From Isoetes taiwanensis (Eukaryota; Streptophyta; Lycopodiopsida; Isoetales; Isoetaceae), in contig JAJEKV010000051.1 of NCBI GenBank assembly GCA_021234155.1, positions 8,266,105-8,330,104 on the forward strand: a stretch of 64,000 nt of DNA, given 5' to 3'. A program made the position numbers and the translations under genes. This document shows, piece after piece, positions 22,396 to 35,389 of the stretch. The notes beneath the pieces are model-generated. The model ran no database searches, was not told the DNA's origin, and saw nothing but the letters and a program-made list of their open reading frames with translations. Numbering within the stretch: position 1 is the first letter of the stretch; the number at the start of each line of letters is the position of its first letter.

Positions 22396-25389
22396 TAGAC
22401 TACACACATGGTTGCTGCCAAGCATGCAATATTGTAACTCATTCTTTATCTTTGAATGGGATTGGTTCTATCTGACATGACAGATGATTTGCAGTCTTTG
22501 CTTTAGATTTGGAGCACCCTGCCAGAATGGTAGATTTTCAGTGCTTTATGATCTCAAAACTAACTTTTTCCATTCAGGCTAGGCAGAGTTTTATGGAGCT
22601 CAGGATTTCTCTGTCAGGTTTGATCTTTCTACACCATTTCAGCTTTTTACATAGACATTTGGCACATAGTCAGTTTTGATCAATGCTTGCTTGCTTCTAT
22701 CACCAAATCATGAATGTCCTGACATGGTCAATATCAAGAATCTGTCCTGTTCTTCTCAACTGGATGACACAGACTATGATTTGATCTGATTGAAAACTGA
22801 AGGTGTAAGTGTGTGGCAACCTGCAGGTTTGCATGCTTGCTTTCGGTTCTTCTCAAATTTATAGTTAGCATTTTGATTCGCCAAAAGTGGATATGGTGCA
22901 AACTCTCACTCAAGATATTGATTCACAATTTTAGAATGCTTAACCATAAAATTGCTATTGCTCACCGCCAAAAGCATTATGCAGATCACAGACGCACGCC
23001 TTTAGAATTCTAAGTTCATGATATGGTATTTCTGAGAATCATCAGAAAGCAGGATAAAGTTAAATGTATACAGAGAATTATGAGACTAAAACTATTTATC
23101 CTTGCTCCAGTTATACACTACTGGAAAGAAAGCAAATTTCTATTATCTGAAATGCTCAAGAGTTACCGTTTTTATTCTGTGCATAAGGTCAATGTATTGC
23201 AGCTGCAAATTCCCAATTTCAAGTGAGCATCAGAACCTTTAGTGGAAAAAGAAAGAGCAATCTTAATTATCTTCTGTGTGCTGGATCGGTCCTTTCGCTT
23301 ATTTCTTCTTTGGTGCCATTGATTGTTGCAGGTGTTTATTTCTATTGCAAAGAGTCATGGATCTTCTGCTATTATCCACCATCATTCAATTATTGGTTTG
23401 TGGCAATGTTTTAATTTACCTGCTGTAGCTGATGTATTCAACGTAACAATTTGGCCAAATGTCTTGCTTAAATAGGCTAATGATTTATTTGAGGGTCTGA
23501 TAAAGACGAGATAGATCGCTAGCAGAGATCAAAAGAAGGAAAGAAAGATGCTAGAATTGTCAGGAACAGGACCATATGGGTCAGAATGGCAGAATGCAAG
23601 GAGGGGAAGAAACGTCACAGTGGCCAGGATATGGTTAAGAATGCAAGGAAACGCCAGTGGCATTAATGGCAAAAGAATCAACTTCAATGAAGATGCAGGT
23701 GCTCTTGTGAATCGGAACAGATTTTAGGGTTAAACGACCACCTTATACAACCAAATCCATGAATCTGAGCAATATGGCGAACATAAAACTCTGCAAGAGA
23801 GAGATTTCGCAGAAGAATTGAGGGGAAAAGAGCCAAAACTTCTGTGTTTTACTTTCATAAAAAAAAAACTGATCAGTGATCACTTTGCAATTGCAGATGT
23901 ATGTAATGCACAACGTATCTGTTACGAAAACTCTAATCTTCCTGCAAATTCATCAACTAATTAGAAAGCAAAATACCACAGGGTACTCGTTTTACCACCC
24001 AACCGGACCAACTAGAAGAGATATCACCAAGTCAAGCTACTCCGCAAGACTGTATAAGAACAAACTCTCTCTAGCCACCAACCACTGGTGTTACATGAAC
24101 TCCTTCTAATGATATGATCAAGCAAGGAACAAGAGAAGATACTAGAAGGTAAGGCTAGGCTCATCATCAACATAGGAAGAAGCAGATCTAGCTGTGCAGT
24201 CAACTCAGACCCCTATGCACCTTTCTGGGCATAACTTTCAAACCATAAGGAATCTATGGACAACCAAGCCCAATCTGGAAACTAGACGTCAAGAGCTTTC
24301 CAACAAGGTAAGGATCGCCGAATTCTGAGTTGTGGTTGCGGAGATATCACATCTCAAAGTTGTCCTTTTATTTATAGGTAACAATACCTTTTTTTGCCTT
24401 TTTGCCTCTAAATAAAGGTCAAGGTTTATTTTTAGCTCTCTCTTTGATAATAGCAAGGCTTAGACATACTGGATGACTTTCTTACTTGATCATATCAATA
24501 AATATTGTTCCATGCAAGGCCACTCCCCCGAGCACCATTATTAGTTATTAACCTTAAACCATATCAGTATCACGAGTCTAATCCCTTATGGTATGCAATT
24601 GTCCAACCAAAGTAGTAGACTGAGAATGTAACCACTCAAACGATCAAGGGATTAATTGCTTCTAATATCTTCTTGATGTTAGAGGTTTGATTCCCTCTTG
24701 CATTCTTAAGTATGGCAGGAAAACAAGTTACCCTTCCGCTTGAATATAGCATTTTGATTTGGTTTTAATGCAATATTATAGCTATTCAGTGCTTGATGAA
24801 TAGTGGTAGTGAATTGGTTGTAATATACTTTGAATTCTCTTTGCCTTGTAAAATGGGATCTGGTTGTGAATTTTGTTTGTAGGAATGATCCGATTCAGAC
24901 ATATAAATTCCGATTGGGTGAGATAACTAAGAAAAGTTTTTGATAAAAAAAAAAGGAGATTTCTCCAATGCCAGACATACGTATATGTTTAGTAAAAAAA
25001 ATTGCATTTTGCACTTTTTTTTTGTCATTGGTTTAGGAAGGACATTGCATTTTGTCATTGATTTAGGCACAATTGCATTTTGTCATTGATTTTGGCATAT
25101 GTTTTTATAACTAATCACAAAGGAACAATAGAGACGTCAGAAGAAGACTTGCATTGATATATTGACAAAATTGACAACTACTAGAGCTAGAAAATTAAAT
25201 TCAAAGTTCATTTGTGTTTAAGATTCTTTATGTGGGCAAGAGTTGATGCCAAAAGAAAAGCATCACTGCACAAAATATTAAATTTTGTTCATTGAGAATT
25301 TGGCAGACTAAGTTGCAAAAGAATAAGACAAGCCTGTTTTGAGGGAAAAATGCTTAATAGATAGAGCATGGAAATAGTTGGACGATGCA
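22396..25389. other. Intergenic, no supportable gene
   Basis: About 3 kb is AT-rich downstream of the PPR gene. Frames are under 80 codons and unrecognised. The stretch 24230-24750 has a composition reminiscent of LTR or UTR sequence, but I found no terminal repeat, primer site or target duplication. Confidence 0.5.
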
Positions 25390-25637
25390 TTTTTTTTTTG
25401 AAGAACTGTGTCATCAATATATTAAAAGAATGGTAATGTTACAAAGCAAGTGAGGAGGAAGGAGAACTGCCCCAAAGAGACAGCGATACCTCGACACTCC
25501 ACAACAAACTCACAGAAAAACTGCAACTCTACTGCTGTACAAACCGACCATCACCATCTACAACACCCAAGAAGTCCCGCTAAATGGCAAACTTCCGCTC
25601 TACTAATCCCGAGAACACCAGAAAGCTTTGAAATAGA
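25390..25637 (-). mobile_element. LINE 3' tail fragment, second copy
   Basis: A T-run (25390-25399) followed by about 238 bp matches 14613-14850 with about five differences. It is therefore a second, more severely 5'-truncated copy of the same LINE family, in the same orientation. No target duplication could be found. The short + frame over it is a shadow. Confidence 0.92.
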
Positions 25638-26439
25638 TTATAATCTAACAAATAAACATGTCAAACAGAAACAAAACATGAAGATAGAAAATGTCTTAAA
25701 AAAATCCACGCCTGTATATGATCTTGGGTTTCAATCTATGTGAGCCATCGATGGGCACCCTCCTTTGAAGTGCCCTAGTAGTGCTTTAGGCAAATTGTGG
25801 AGACGCACTAAAACTATTGGACAACATATCATGACATGATGAAATATACCTTGTGCCCATCACGTTCATGAAAACAAGTACTACAGAGCATCTATAGTGT
25901 AGAAACCATGGATGTACCTCTCCGGACATCATGCAAATATGATTTGTTTCTATTAGTAACATTACTCCTTCCATACCACAAAAGATATAACTGTTTCTGC
26001 GATTTGCATTGTAAGATTCGACGTCTAAGTTGCAGAGAGAAACAAGCTTCAGAAAATGTGCTAATGGAGTGACCAATCCCAGAAAATGGAAACAAAGAAA
26101 AAATATAGTTTTACAGTTTCGGCCGTTGTTCTATGAATTAGTGCAAAGGAACATAATTGGTAGCCCAGCAAGGAGAAACATAAATTCCAGCATAAGTACC
26201 AATCTCAACTCGGATCGAAATCACCAGGCATTCGATTTCTTGCACCAGAAGATAAAGTAGATAATCCTAATTCCCATCGTTTGAAACTTTCTTGACCTCG
26301 AATGAAGAATGGGCAACGGGCAGAGTCACCTGCAACAGCCAGCTTAGGCCAATCACAAAGCATATCCGGGTATATGCTGGCATTAGAATATGCCCTATAC
26401 CCACATAAACTAGGGTTTGCCCTTAGGGACAACCCAAAA
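25638..26439. other. Intergenic, no supportable gene
   Basis: Overlapping short frames on both strands are not recognised. The LINE relic that begins near 26440 may extend further left in a form too decayed to read. Confidence 0.45.
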
Positions 26440-28190
26440 AGGAACGAATCATATTATTCATTAAAATACTAGCAGAGTTGTTCCCATCTACAAGACAAGT
26501 GACCCGCACTGTCCAGCCAATTATCGGACAATCGTGATCAGTTTGATGTTCCAAAACTGTTGATCGGGGTCCTAGAGCAGCATTTGACAAACTGGACAGA
26601 GGCAACAGAAGTATGGGCATGTACACAGACGGGATTCAGGCCCCGACACACAACCATTGACCACATTGTGATGATGCAGACTCTAGTTAAAGACAACAAA
26701 AACCGTCGCCAGGACTGTATTGTTGCTTCGTTGACTTTGCCAAGGCTTTTGATACTGATCCTCGGGAAAAGATGTGGGCAAGATTGCGGCAGCTGAAGGT
26801 CCCTGCGAAGCTGCAGAACGTAGTGTATAGGCTAGATGAGACATGCACATACCAATTGCAGCTGATAGGCCAACCATTCGACAACAGTATCAGGATCTGC
26901 CAGGGATGTCCTTTCTCTCCAACACTATTTGGACTCTAGATTTATCAATTATAGAGTTGGCTTGTTGATAATGGAGCAATGGAGCTCAACTTCTGCACTA
27001 GGTAACTAGACAACTAATATATGCTGATGATGTGGACCTCCTAGCTCACACTCCAGAGGACGTGTAGTGCCATATCAATGCCCTGAACACATTCTGCTAG
27101 GGCACTAACATGCACGTCAATCTGAGACTAAGGTGGTCCTCATATCATCCTCACATCAGCCAAGGCCCATCTCCTTTAGTTACCCGGGAGACACCCACCT
27201 AGAAGTATTTGGGTGTGGGTTTTTCTCCTACAATGTATTGGGACACTTCCATCCAGTTAAGAGCGACGATAAGTTGGAAGGCATTATATACAATGTGAAA
27301 GAACTGCCCCAAAAGCAGAGCTGTATGATTGGGCCCATTGGTCCCACCTGTCTAAAGCCTTGGTGGAGCTTGTCCTTCTATATGGGGTCGAAGTCTAGGG
27401 CCCTGTAGTATCCCTTACTACGTGGAATGACTTGGAGCAGGTGCAGAAAGCCTTCCTGGCACAGGCATTGGGAGTGAAGCCCATGGTTCCATATCAAATC
27501 CTATTGCAGGAGACGGGTTTCTTGCTTCTTCAGAGGGCGACCCTTACATTGTCTACTTTCAAAAGGTGGCCAATATAGATGATGCTGGCATCCCCAACTT
27601 GGCTTACACCATAGCAATGGGGCTGCAGTGCCTCAAGGATTGCTGGAGGGAAATGAGAGCTCAGTGGCTGGCCAGGTGGATTGTGCAGGAGCACATGTGT
27701 ATACAAGTGCAAGCAGAAGCAGATCGCCATGGCTTGAGGTAGTATCTTGACACTTGCTTCCTCAACAAGCTTTGGGTTGCCAGTGCCCTTGAATAGATCA
27801 AGACAACACATTATCAGCACCACATAAATCCTGTATTGGAACAGGGCCCATAATGCTACCTGCATACCCATCTGCCTATGAAGAAGCAAAGACTCATTGC
27901 CTCGATTGGCACATACACACATTGTCTCCAAACCGAGATAGATATATAGATTGGGGAGCCATGTTAGGATAGGGTTTGTCCGTGCTGGTAGAGGGGAGCC
28001 ATTCAAGATGAGTGCCACACTCTGCAGAGCTATCCAGCATATGAACAAATCCAGACATGTTAGGCTGAGTTGGTCAGGTCCGACTAGGCTCTACATGTGG
28101 TATTGAATACGTCTTTGGTACAGATGCTGGGATTATACGTTCAGGAGGTCATAGATATGCGAGCTCAACTATGGCCTCAGAGACACACCT
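26440..28190 (+). pseudogene. Decayed LINE reverse transcriptase
   Basis: Reading across frames gives the ordered hallmarks of a LINE reverse transcriptase. RVVPIYKTSDPHCPANYRTI is followed by GFRPRHTTIDHIVMMQTLVK, then the first catalytic block DFAKAFDTDPREKMWARL, then QGCPFSPTLFGL, and LIYADDVDLLAHTPEDV, the YADD active-site motif, near 27015-27060. Downstream, LEQVQKAFLAQALGVKPMVP, ILLQETGF and QCLKDCWREMRAQWLARW match the post-RT region of the LINE at 39640-40793. Multiple stops and frameshifts show that it is long dead. No RNase H is seen. Confidence 0.9.
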
Positions 28191-29275
28191 GACATGCACA
28201 TATGTTTCATGATGCATATTTGTATCCTTGTACTATTTGTACAGTTTGTCAACATTCTTATTATTGCCACAGTTCTTCCCTCAAAAACCCTTCAGAGCAA
28301 GGGTCTTTTAATTCAGATAGTAATAAGTTTGTTGTGCTCCTTTGATGGGTCCCATGGCCGATTGATCTTCGTGGACAATCAAATCAATTCATTAAAAGGC
28401 ACTTTTACATATAGCTAAGGGATTATTTCAGACACTTTATCTTATGGGTGCTTTTAAGCATGGTTATGATATATGTGAAGTTACTATAGACCATTTAATT
28501 GCAATGCAAAACTAAAGAGTAAAATATTCAATAAAATAATAAAATAACATAGCTAGTGTGGTAAACAAATAAGGTTATCTAGCTAATTGTTGTATCTTAC
28601 AGATTGTAGAGGTCACTTGGATGTAAGATATGTTGGGATTTTCATGTAGACGAAGAACATATTGTCCAATGCGATGACCCGAATACTCATGGATCATGGT
28701 TGTTTTATGGCGACCTCTTAGCTATTGCAATTCAATCCTAGATTTGGGGCATAACCTGGGTTCAAATCCCACATGTTTAAGAACATCTTCTGCGCCATTC
28801 AATATTGACAGATTTATTTTACTATAATATATGTCGAACCAAAGAAATGATAAATTATATTGTTTGGAATCAAAAAAATGTTCGTGGTGGCCTTTTGGCC
28901 ACTGCGATAAGTTTCTTGTGGAATTATAAATTTAATTTTTTATATGCTTATCAATGGTAAGAGCACATCCAATTGTCTCTCCATGACACAAAGCGAATGG
29001 ATGCGTTGTGATAGTTGCGAATATTAAAGAATATAGGGTGCAATTGCATGAACATTCTAATCGATGAATATCATTCTATGTTGCCAATATCAAAGAGCAT
29101 AGGTGTAATAGTCTTGAACACAAGAGAATTTCATTGAGGATAAGCCATCTCCCATCTTCCATTCCTCTTTTATCAAGGATTCAATGACTTGCTATGAAAG
29201 TGGCTATGCATCGATGTAAAGTTGGTGGGGGAAGGACCCAATGTACACGAGTGGGGGCAAGATACCTTTGGGTCA
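28191..29275. other. Intergenic, one RNA polymerase III B-box-like site
   Basis: No gene is seen. GGTTCAAATCC at 28759-28769 fits the tRNA B-box consensus, so a tRNA-derived SINE relic is possible. I cannot fold a tRNA around it or find a convincing A box at the right distance. Confidence 0.4.
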
Positions 29276-29328
29276 TGGACGTTAAAATACCATCCATCCA
29301 TCAATTCATCCATCCATCCATCCATCCA
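29276..29328 (+). repeat. LINE 3' tail ending in a (CATC)n microsatellite
   Basis: TGGACGTTAAAATA at 29276-29289 is identical to 40763-40776, which is the 3' end of the LINE at 39640-40793. Here it is followed by a CATC repeat up to about 29328; there it is followed by a CTTC repeat. The shared junction marks the 3' terminus of the family, which seems to end in a short tandem repeat rather than poly-A. Confidence 0.7.
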
Positions 29329-29632
29329 GGGCCACCTTTCAAAATCAGTAATGTATTGTAACATGTGTCTACAACTTCAAGGCTGCCTATAGCAAAGTTG
29401 TACTATACCCTAGGTACAGTCATTAAAAATGCGATAGAAATTTTCTATATAATATAAGGTTGGACTCATTTTTCTTCCATCATTTATTTGTGGGTTGTAA
29501 CAATAAAACCCCCTTAATAAAGGATTTCAAAAAGATAAATATTCGCATCGGCCTTAGTTGCCACGATAAATTTCTTGTAGTGTTTAGATAACAATATGTG
29601 TATATTTTTCCATTCTAATGAAAGGTTGTTAT

Positions 29633-30654
29633 CAGGGCTCGAATTTGACGGCTTTCATGCCTGTTTTTTGGATTTTTGCCCGTCAAAACAGGTGGAAAAA
29701 AATTTTGCATGGCAAATGAAGGGCAGCACTTGGGCAATTGCCCGTCATAGGGAAGGACAACTACAAGACATACTCGTCATTTGAAAGGCTAGGAACAGAG
29801 GAATGCCCGTCATTTTTCTTGCTATATATCTATATATAAATTCTATAATTTATATTGAAATAGATTATTATCCCATTTTCTAAACGAATTTAAAATAAGC
29901 ATTCTAGAAACCAATGAACCATTGACTTAAAAATATCTTGCATGTTGTATTGGATGCACTTGCTAAGAGGTTTGGAGACGTGAGTGAGATATTTAATGCA
30001 ATGAATTTCTTCAATCCATCTGCATATGCTGTGGATGATGTTGTAAGGGATGACAAGACTAAAGAATGGTTGGAAAAATTGCTTGCCAAGTTTGCTTCAA
30101 AAGTAGACATGGCTAGATGTTTGAGTCAGAGGGAGGACTTCGTTGAGACACTTTTTAGGGCTGCCAAGAACAAAGGGATGGTGATGGCTTGGACTATTTG
30201 TAGAGATGAAAATGGAACATGTGATAGTTGGTGGGAAAGTTTTTTAGCATTGATGAAATTATGGCAATATTGGTCATTCCTGGAAGCATGGCCTCTTGTG
30301 AGAGAGGATTCTCCCGTCAAAATGCTATTAAGAGTGCTATAAGATCGAGCATGAACTTAGAAACACTTGATGCCACAATGTGTGTATCATTGTGGAATGA
30401 ACCTTTTGAAAGCATAGATTGGCAAGCATGTTACAAGGACTGGTATGAAGCGAAGCAAAAGAGAGGAATGCCACTTGAGTAGCCTTCTTTCTATCCATCT
30501 ATATTTTTTGAGGAAAAAAACTGGTTTCTGTCATCTTAAATTTTTTAATTGCATTTGAAAGGCTTGAATTTAGGAACTTCCTGTCACGCGAAAGGGAAAA
30601 ATTATTTTGCCCGTCCCTAGAAAATTAAGGGCGGGCCGTCAAATTCGAACACTG
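29633..30654 (+). mobile_element. Internally deleted hAT transposon, complete ends
   Basis: The left end is CAGGGCTCGAATTTGACGGC. The complement of the right end is CAGTGTTCGAATTTGACGGC, matching at 18 of 20 positions. An 8-bp target duplication GTTGTTAT flanks it exactly (29625-29632 and 30655-30662); CAG-type inverted ends and 8-bp duplications define hAT elements. GCCCGTC recurs as a subterminal motif at 29678, 29740, 29805 and 30609, as expected for transposase-binding sites. Inside is only the C-terminal part of a transposase, so it is non-autonomous. Intact ends and an exact duplication suggest a fairly recent insertion. Confidence 0.96.
29938..30482 (+). pseudogene. hAT transposase C-terminal fragment
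   Basis: The first frame (29938 on) carries the end of the catalytic region, and a single frameshift in the T-run near 30238-30245 moves into the second frame. That frame reads EIMAILVIPGSMASCERGFS, then NAIKSAIRSSMNLETLDATM and SLWNEP. This is the hAT dimerisation domain, usually S-x-x-C-E-R-x-F-S followed by K-x-x-x-R-x-x-L. The stop is at 30480-30482, just before the right terminal region. The N-terminal BED finger and most of the catalytic core are absent. Confidence 0.92.
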
Positions 30655-30662
30655 GTTGTTAT

Positions 30663-33600
30663 GCATAAATATCATCATCATCTGGTGTTCCATTGAGCTG
30701 AATGAATGAGTACAATGACCCATAGGGGGACACAACAATGAACCCCAAATGAGTGAAAAATCAACACACAATACTCCGATAGTTTAGACAACCCCATAGA
30801 TAAGACAAAATTGTCTATAATGAATTCTGGCCTCCAAATAGAGCGTCAAGTTCAACAACATCTAGAAGATGGTCGTGTTACATTGTTCCCGAACTGGAAC
30901 AAACAAATTCAATAGTGAGGTACTGCCACCCATCCAAGCTGCAACTCGAACCCATCCTACTAAAGTGCCAGCCCCAACTCCACACGCCTACCCTGGCGGC
31001 TTGCATGAAAGGCAATTCCATGTGCACTAGTGAGCTCCAAACTGCAAGACCAAACAACATGCCACTGCTCAATATGCAAGGGTTAGGAGCCATCTACAGG
31101 CCAATTGTTAGCAAACCATAAAGTTGGATCGGAAATACAAGAACCACAACATCAAAATGGAAAGATGATCCATGAGGATCCTCGGAGGCCACCTGGCTAT
31201 GCAGAGATAGAGAATTCTAAAATATAGCCTCAACCAAGGGAAGCCTCCCTTTGGTGCTCTTCAGAAGCGCCAAGTGCTACATTGGAAAAAAATGTAGAGG
31301 GTCATTGGCCAAACTAACGAAAGCAATCATATAGCAACCACCGAGGGACAAGACATAATTGGACTAGGCCATATAGAATGGAAAAACAACCCGAGCTGGA
31401 TACCCTAAGACCGACCTGTGGGGAAGGATGATGGGACTGTACAACAACACAGATTCAGTTCAAAGAAAATTATGATGAGGATGCAAGAAACACAAGGCTT
31501 TTATGGGAGAAAGGGCCAAAGAAAGCTTGTGTCATAGAAGGCCTGGATCCAAAAGAAGAGCTGGCGCCATGGCGTCCCTTTCCCTAGAAAGGTGGTTCTC
31601 TCCTATATAAGAAGAGAACCATAGAATTCTAGAGAAAGGTCCTTATGCAGAAATGTTATCATCTGACACAGACCTCAAACCCCCTAAGACCGATGCTACG
31701 AGACTCTAAGGCCGAAAGGGTAACCCAGAGAGAAGCCGATTGAGAATGCAGGTAGTTGCATGGGATTAGTGTGCCAAGATGAGGAATGTGTGAAGAAAAA
31801 AAGAGTACAATCTGAAACAAAAAATGACAACATAAGAATGCATGACAACCATCCAAAAACTTGAAACAACCAAATCTCTTTCAAAATTGAGTGTATTAAT
31901 TATAGACCGCAATAAAATCAAAGACATAGTAACATGTTATAAGCATAGTCATCATCCGCACACCTGACTCACATGTGAGGGCGAGAAAATACTGTGGAAC
32001 TAGAGGAGATTTCAGGCCCGAAGGGGGGAGATGGATGGGAAGAATTAGCAGAGGGTTATTAAAAGCAGCTATACGGGCAAAATAAGTCTCAATTTTGTGA
32101 TTATTACGGCTATAAAACGTGAAAAAAATAGGGAGTGTTGTGGGATAAGGGAACGGCTGAGACATAGGAGGCAGAAGCAAAAGAGTCAAAAGAGGAGGCA
32201 GGTGGATTAGTAGCCATGCTAGGGCGGCGATCAAGGCGGCCTTGGTGAGCCAGTTTCAAGCAATAGAAATCATCTGCAGATAATGAGAAGCTTGAATGAT
32301 CAGAAAAATCAAAGGCAATATCATACCCCTTGCATCCGCAATCAGAAAGAATTTCATTTGTTGTTGAGTGGCTAACTTACCCTCTTCAATAAGCTTCAAG
32401 ACAGAGGCCGGCACTGCAAGTGAGAGAGAGAACAAGCTAGCATACAACTCTCGAATCTGTCCTCATTCACACATAAGAATTCATATTGGTACCTCGAGGA
32501 GTTTTATTTGAATGTCGGCCAGGTCCGAACCGCCCGCTCCGGTGCCTCCTCTCGGAGGGATTCGACTCTCGAATGGAGGACTGAGATATAAAGGAGAATT
32601 GTACATCACGAATTTGAGCCATTTTCCATTGCAAGGACTGAAGAACCTGAGGCAAGAATAGATCAGATTGATAGACAGAAGCCATCGTCGGGGCAATCTA
32701 CGAATTGGGAAAAGGAGGTGCAGCTCCTGAAGTGGCAGAAGTGCTGTCAAAACTTTTGGGAGGAGGAGGGGGAGCCAAGGGAGTCGAGGTGAGGGTGGAT
32801 GATGGGTAGAATAGTGGATGGAGTGTTAGGGAAGAAAGTTGACAGCATAAAAGAAAATCCAAAGGGGTTGCTAGAGGAAGGAGGATACAAGTTACTCAAC
32901 ATTGTGGCTGCACTAGGCAACTCTGGAAAAGAAGTTGTCGGGGAGGACCGGGCACGATCCATTCCTGCAGGTGCGTAAGTGGCAATATATTTGTCGCGAT
33001 GCATGGCCGCCATCCCCGCGTATTCGTGGAAACGCCTGAACCTAGAGTCATTCTAATAGGGTTGTTTTCTCCATGCTTGAAATAGCTTAGCACCAATAGG
33101 ACGAGAGAAGTAAAAAGTAAGTCGAGAAAACTACCCCAAGTATAAAAAGAACACCGAAAGTATGATGCTCCCCATCAAATATACGATGCCCCATCGCCCA
33201 TCTTATGGAAAATCCCCTATCCAGCCACATCTATGCATGGACCCTCCATCTATCCTGCTCCTGGGATGGCCAGGCCGCGGGAAGGGGACACGAAGATGTC
33301 TTACGCACTCTTCCCTTATGGGCTCCTATAACAGCGAAAGTATATACAAACGTCAGCACTAGTAATAACAATACAATAAGTTACCACGAGGGGTAGTACC
33401 ATCCATCCATAGATCATCCATATTACATCAATACATCATCTATCAAATGAGCTTCTACCCAGGTTCAGACTCATTGGGAGAGTAGACTAATGACTGGAGT
33501 CTCCAAATAGAGCAGACCAAGTTATGGCAAGGACTTGGGTTGACAATAAATAATCGCTAGGTTTGACCACTCCATCTGTCCCTCATGTACATACTATGCA

Positions 33601-33989
33601 GATGGGCTAAATCAGACTTGGCCATGACTGTAACCTGTCGGATATGCAATCTCTTGGTCACACAAGAAGACTATTCTGGATTGCATCTCCCTGGTCCCAT
33701 GAGGTAGGAAGGGTTGTATCTCCCCTTCTTAGAGTGCAGTGGCTCCATAAGCGACTAAAAGATCGTAGTGACACACATCCTTCCCCGTCTGAACTCCCAA
33801 AACAAGAGGCAGGTCAACACCTGCAATTCTTAAGAGTCAGGGCGATAATGTTGATCCAGGAAGTGTCGGACCCATACCCGGCCCTTTCAAAGTGACCAAC
33901 TATAAGCCTAATCCACTATGGGTCCCCAGTAGCCGCGCTCAGTAGGGACCTCCATCTATTTTCCTACTGATTCTATTATGTGGTGCTCA
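30663..33989. other. Repeat-derived intergenic DNA, no intact gene
   Basis: Minus-strand frames at 30878-31093 and around 31150-31300 have a Trp/Leu pattern reminiscent of decayed LINE ORF2 tails. Minus-strand frames at 31896-33013 are Pro/Ser-rich and may be a decayed retroelement ORF1. Neither shows a diagnostic motif. A TATA-like CTCCTATATAAGAAG lies near 31596. A GC-rich stretch is present at 32500-32580. Confidence 0.35.
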
Positions 33990-34083
33990 ATCACTCCATA
34001 ACCTCCGTAGCCTGGTGGGTTCTATGCACAGGCCGCATCACTCTATAACCTCCATAGCCTGGTGGGTTCTATGCATAGGCCGC
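33990..34083. repeat. Tandem duplication, 2 x 47 bp
   Basis: Units at 33990-34036 and 34037-34083 contain TAGCCTGGTGGGTTCTATGC and differ at three positions. They lie in what may be the long LTR of the chromovirus to the right. Confidence 0.88.
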
Positions 34084-34839
34084 AAATAACTAAAGGATCT
34101 AAACTAGAAGCATCATCTAAACAAGGCTACTAGATCTCTACACCCTTCCCAATAGAAAAGATGCAAACATGAACCAACATCATATATCCACATAACATGA
34201 TAAATAATAAGAATAACATCTAATCCTAATCACATGCATCTAACTTACAGTTAGGGTTCATTGATTAGAGTTCATGAGCCGAAATGAGGGTTCTAAAATG
34301 GATCTACTAGAGATATGAAATATTAACTCATCTGGAATGTTTATTCCAGATGATTTATCCAGATGATTTATCAAGGTCTCTACTCCAAATACCTACTCTG
34401 GAGGAACTTCCGTCCGATCCTGGTGTCTCCATCGCTCTGTGGATAGTTCGGGGGAGTTCCCACTCCTTCTGATACACGCACGCTCTTGGGGCTGCTGCAT
34501 ATGTAGTGCTACAGCAGACAATTCTCGAAACGGAGTTTCGAGCATGAACATGGTTCATGGACTGTTGGAGCCGAAAAATGGCCTAAGTTTAAGATTTGGC
34601 CATTAGTAGGTCAGGATTGCCATGTCACGCCATGTGGCTCCAATAAGGTGCGTCTGTGTGGAGGGTCGCCAATAGGATGGGGCCATGTGGAAATGGTTCC
34701 CTACTTAAGGTTGGCTAAGTTACATATTTGACTTAGCCATGCTCCCTTTCCCTGTATACAAGCCTACTAAGGTAGGTTTGTATGGTGATGTGGCCGAAAA
34801 TATATGTATATATCCCCTATATTTTCAGGGAGCGTCACA

Positions 34840-34851
34840 TTCTCCCTCTTT
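34840..34851 (-). promoter_or_regulatory. Polypurine tract of the chromovirus
   Basis: AAAGAGGGAGAA on the - strand directly precedes the TGTGACG start of the LTR. This is the usual primer for plus-strand DNA synthesis in LTR retrotransposons. Confidence 0.75.
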
Positions 34852-35389
34852 AGCATAATACTGTCCTCGGCATTACCATGGGATAAACGAACCTGCAACA
34901 ACCTTAAAGATAGAAATAAGGGATATAACATTTAGAATTTAAAGTGATAGACTTCCAACTCTCAATTATAACGATAATTGTAAAGGCTATACTTACATAC
35001 TTATACAAAGTCATATATCCTTAATAGTTCATCATTATAAAAGTAACACATAATGACATAACAATATATTTAGGAGCTTATAATTGAGTACAAAATCTAT
35101 AACTCCTTATTCTTCTTGTGATGTGCTCCCTCCATTTTGCTCCTCCTTTATTGGCCTGCAATAAGTAGCACACCCCCTAATTACTTCCTTGAGCCGAACT
35201 ACTAGCTGCAGTGCATCATGGCCCTGAAGGTTTAAGCCTAGGGAACATCTAGGATGATCACATCATCGCCCATGATCACCTGCTTAGCCACCACCTGTGC
35301 ATCTCATCATCTCCCCTAGGTTCAATGCACTAGGTTAAGCTACTACACTTACTTGACTAGCAGGAGTCGACTAAGTTGGAGGCGACTTA

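Noticed and set aside
29276..29328. CATC microsatellite considered as a CRISPR-like or regulatory array
   Set aside because: It is a 4-bp simple repeat attached to a LINE 3' junction; there are no spacers and the DNA is eukaryotic.
32467..33013. Overlapping - strand frames considered as a retroelement ORF1
   Set aside because: They are Pro/Ser-rich with no zinc knuckle or RNA-binding motif and no continuous frame; reported only as unassigned repeat-derived DNA.
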